A model generated the notes under the pieces. It was not told the DNA's origin, ran no database searches, and saw only the letters and a list, made by a program, of their open reading frames with translations. A stretch of DNA of 5,908 bases, from NCBI GenBank assembly GCA_028065725.1, contig JAPTVL010000298.1, forward strand, positions 1 through 5,908, read 5' to 3'. Shown piece after piece: positions 5,525 to 5,908 of this stretch (position 1 is its first letter; every line of letters begins with the position of its first letter). The stretch is from Betaproteobacteria bacterium. GTDB lineage: Bacteria > Pseudomonadota > Gammaproteobacteria > Burkholderiales > Rhodocyclaceae. Made by a program: the position numbers and the translations under genes.

Positions 5525-5908
5525 TCAGTGCTCCGGTGCGGCGCCGGCGCGGCACTCGTTGCCGCATTCGCCGGCGATCTGGCGCTCGAAGTAGTCGGCG
5601 ATGAGGTGGAACACGTGCTTGCGCTGCGCGGGCGAGCTCAGGCCGTGCTTGGCGCCGGGGTAGAGCATCAGGCGGAACTGCGTGCCCTGCTGCTGCAGGG
5701 CGTTGATCAGCTCGATCGAGTTCTGCAGCAGCACGTTGTCGTCGGCCATGCCGTGCACCAGGTACAGCTTGTCGCTGGGCAGGCCCTTCAGCCAGGGGAA
5801 CACGCTGCTGAGCTTGTAGCCCTCGGGATTTTCCTTGGGCGTGCCGAGGTAGCGCTCGGTGTAGGCGGTGTCGTAGAGCTTCCAGTTGGTCACCGGCGCC
5901 ACCGCCAC
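5525..5908 (-). CDS. S9 prolyl oligopeptidase / dipeptidyl-peptidase IV-like enzyme, C-terminal part only
   Basis: The C-terminal 127 residues of an S9-family serine peptidase; the gene starts beyond 5908, so the GTG at the window edge is an internal valine codon. Counting from the first in-window residue, VAVAPVTNWKLYDTAYTERY (1-20) is the typical DPP IV-like stretch. LVHGMADDNV (50-59) carries the catalytic Asp, and PGAKHGL (84-90) carries the catalytic His (H88). The nucleophile serine (GxSxGG) would lie just upstream, out of view. These alpha/beta-hydrolases with a beta-propeller cleave Xaa-Pro or similar dipeptides from peptides, usually in the periplasm of gram-negative bacteria. The tail after the hydrolase fold (IAGECGNECRAGAAPEH) has two cysteines and no obvious function. 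It is probably a chromosomal housekeeping gene flanking the cassette, on the same strand, 77 bases ahead of the AAA+ gene. Confidence 0.9.
   Translation of the reverse strand: MAVAPVTNWKLYDTAYTERYLGTPKENPEGYKLSSVFPWLKGLPSDKLYLVHGMADDNVLLQNSIELINALQQQGTQFRLMLYPGAKHGLSSPAQRKHVFHLIADYFERQIAGECGNECRAGAAPEH

Noticed and set aside
1..5908. CRISPR array, tRNA, rRNA, transposase or integrase
   Set aside because: No regularly spaced repeats, tRNA-like cloverleaf or mobile-element protein motifs were seen on either strand.

Overview
The window is high-GC DNA (about 70% G+C in several sampled lines) with every supported gene on the minus strand. The flanking genes are a ParA-type ATPase and a dipeptidyl-peptidase IV-like S9 serine peptidase whose C-terminus resembles Xanthomonadales proteins. 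A gammaproteobacterium of the Xanthomonadaceae/Rhodanobacteraceae kind is therefore the best guess. This is inferred from protein character only, with no rRNA or other marker present.

Read in the direction of transcription (right to left), the layout is: the C-terminal part of an S9 peptidase (5908-5525, start outside the window); a 77-base gap with two strong hairpins; a 716-residue protein with two AAA+ ATPase modules (5447-3297); a WYL-domain transcriptional regulator (3237-2221); an Nmad3-type protein (2219-1344); an Nmad2-type protein (1332-697); a 199-base gap; and the N-terminal 165 residues of a ParA-like ATPase (497-1, end outside the window).

The four middle genes look like one operon. 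The gaps are 59, 1 and 11 bases, and alternative starts would give 1- and 4-base stop/start overlaps. Nmad2 and Nmad3 are 'nucleotide modification associated domains', families predicted from comparative genomics to act with DNA base-modification systems; their biochemistry is not established to my knowledge. Here they sit with a double-AAA+ motor and a WYL regulator, the regulator type often attached to phage-defence loci. No methyltransferase, nuclease, TET/JBP oxygenase or glycosyltransferase is visible. The cassette lies between two apparently ordinary chromosomal genes, and the Nmad genes are lower in G+C (about 53-60% in most sampled lines) than the AAA/WYL genes. This is compatible with an acquired defence or nucleic-acid-modification module, which is the main candidate novelty of the window.
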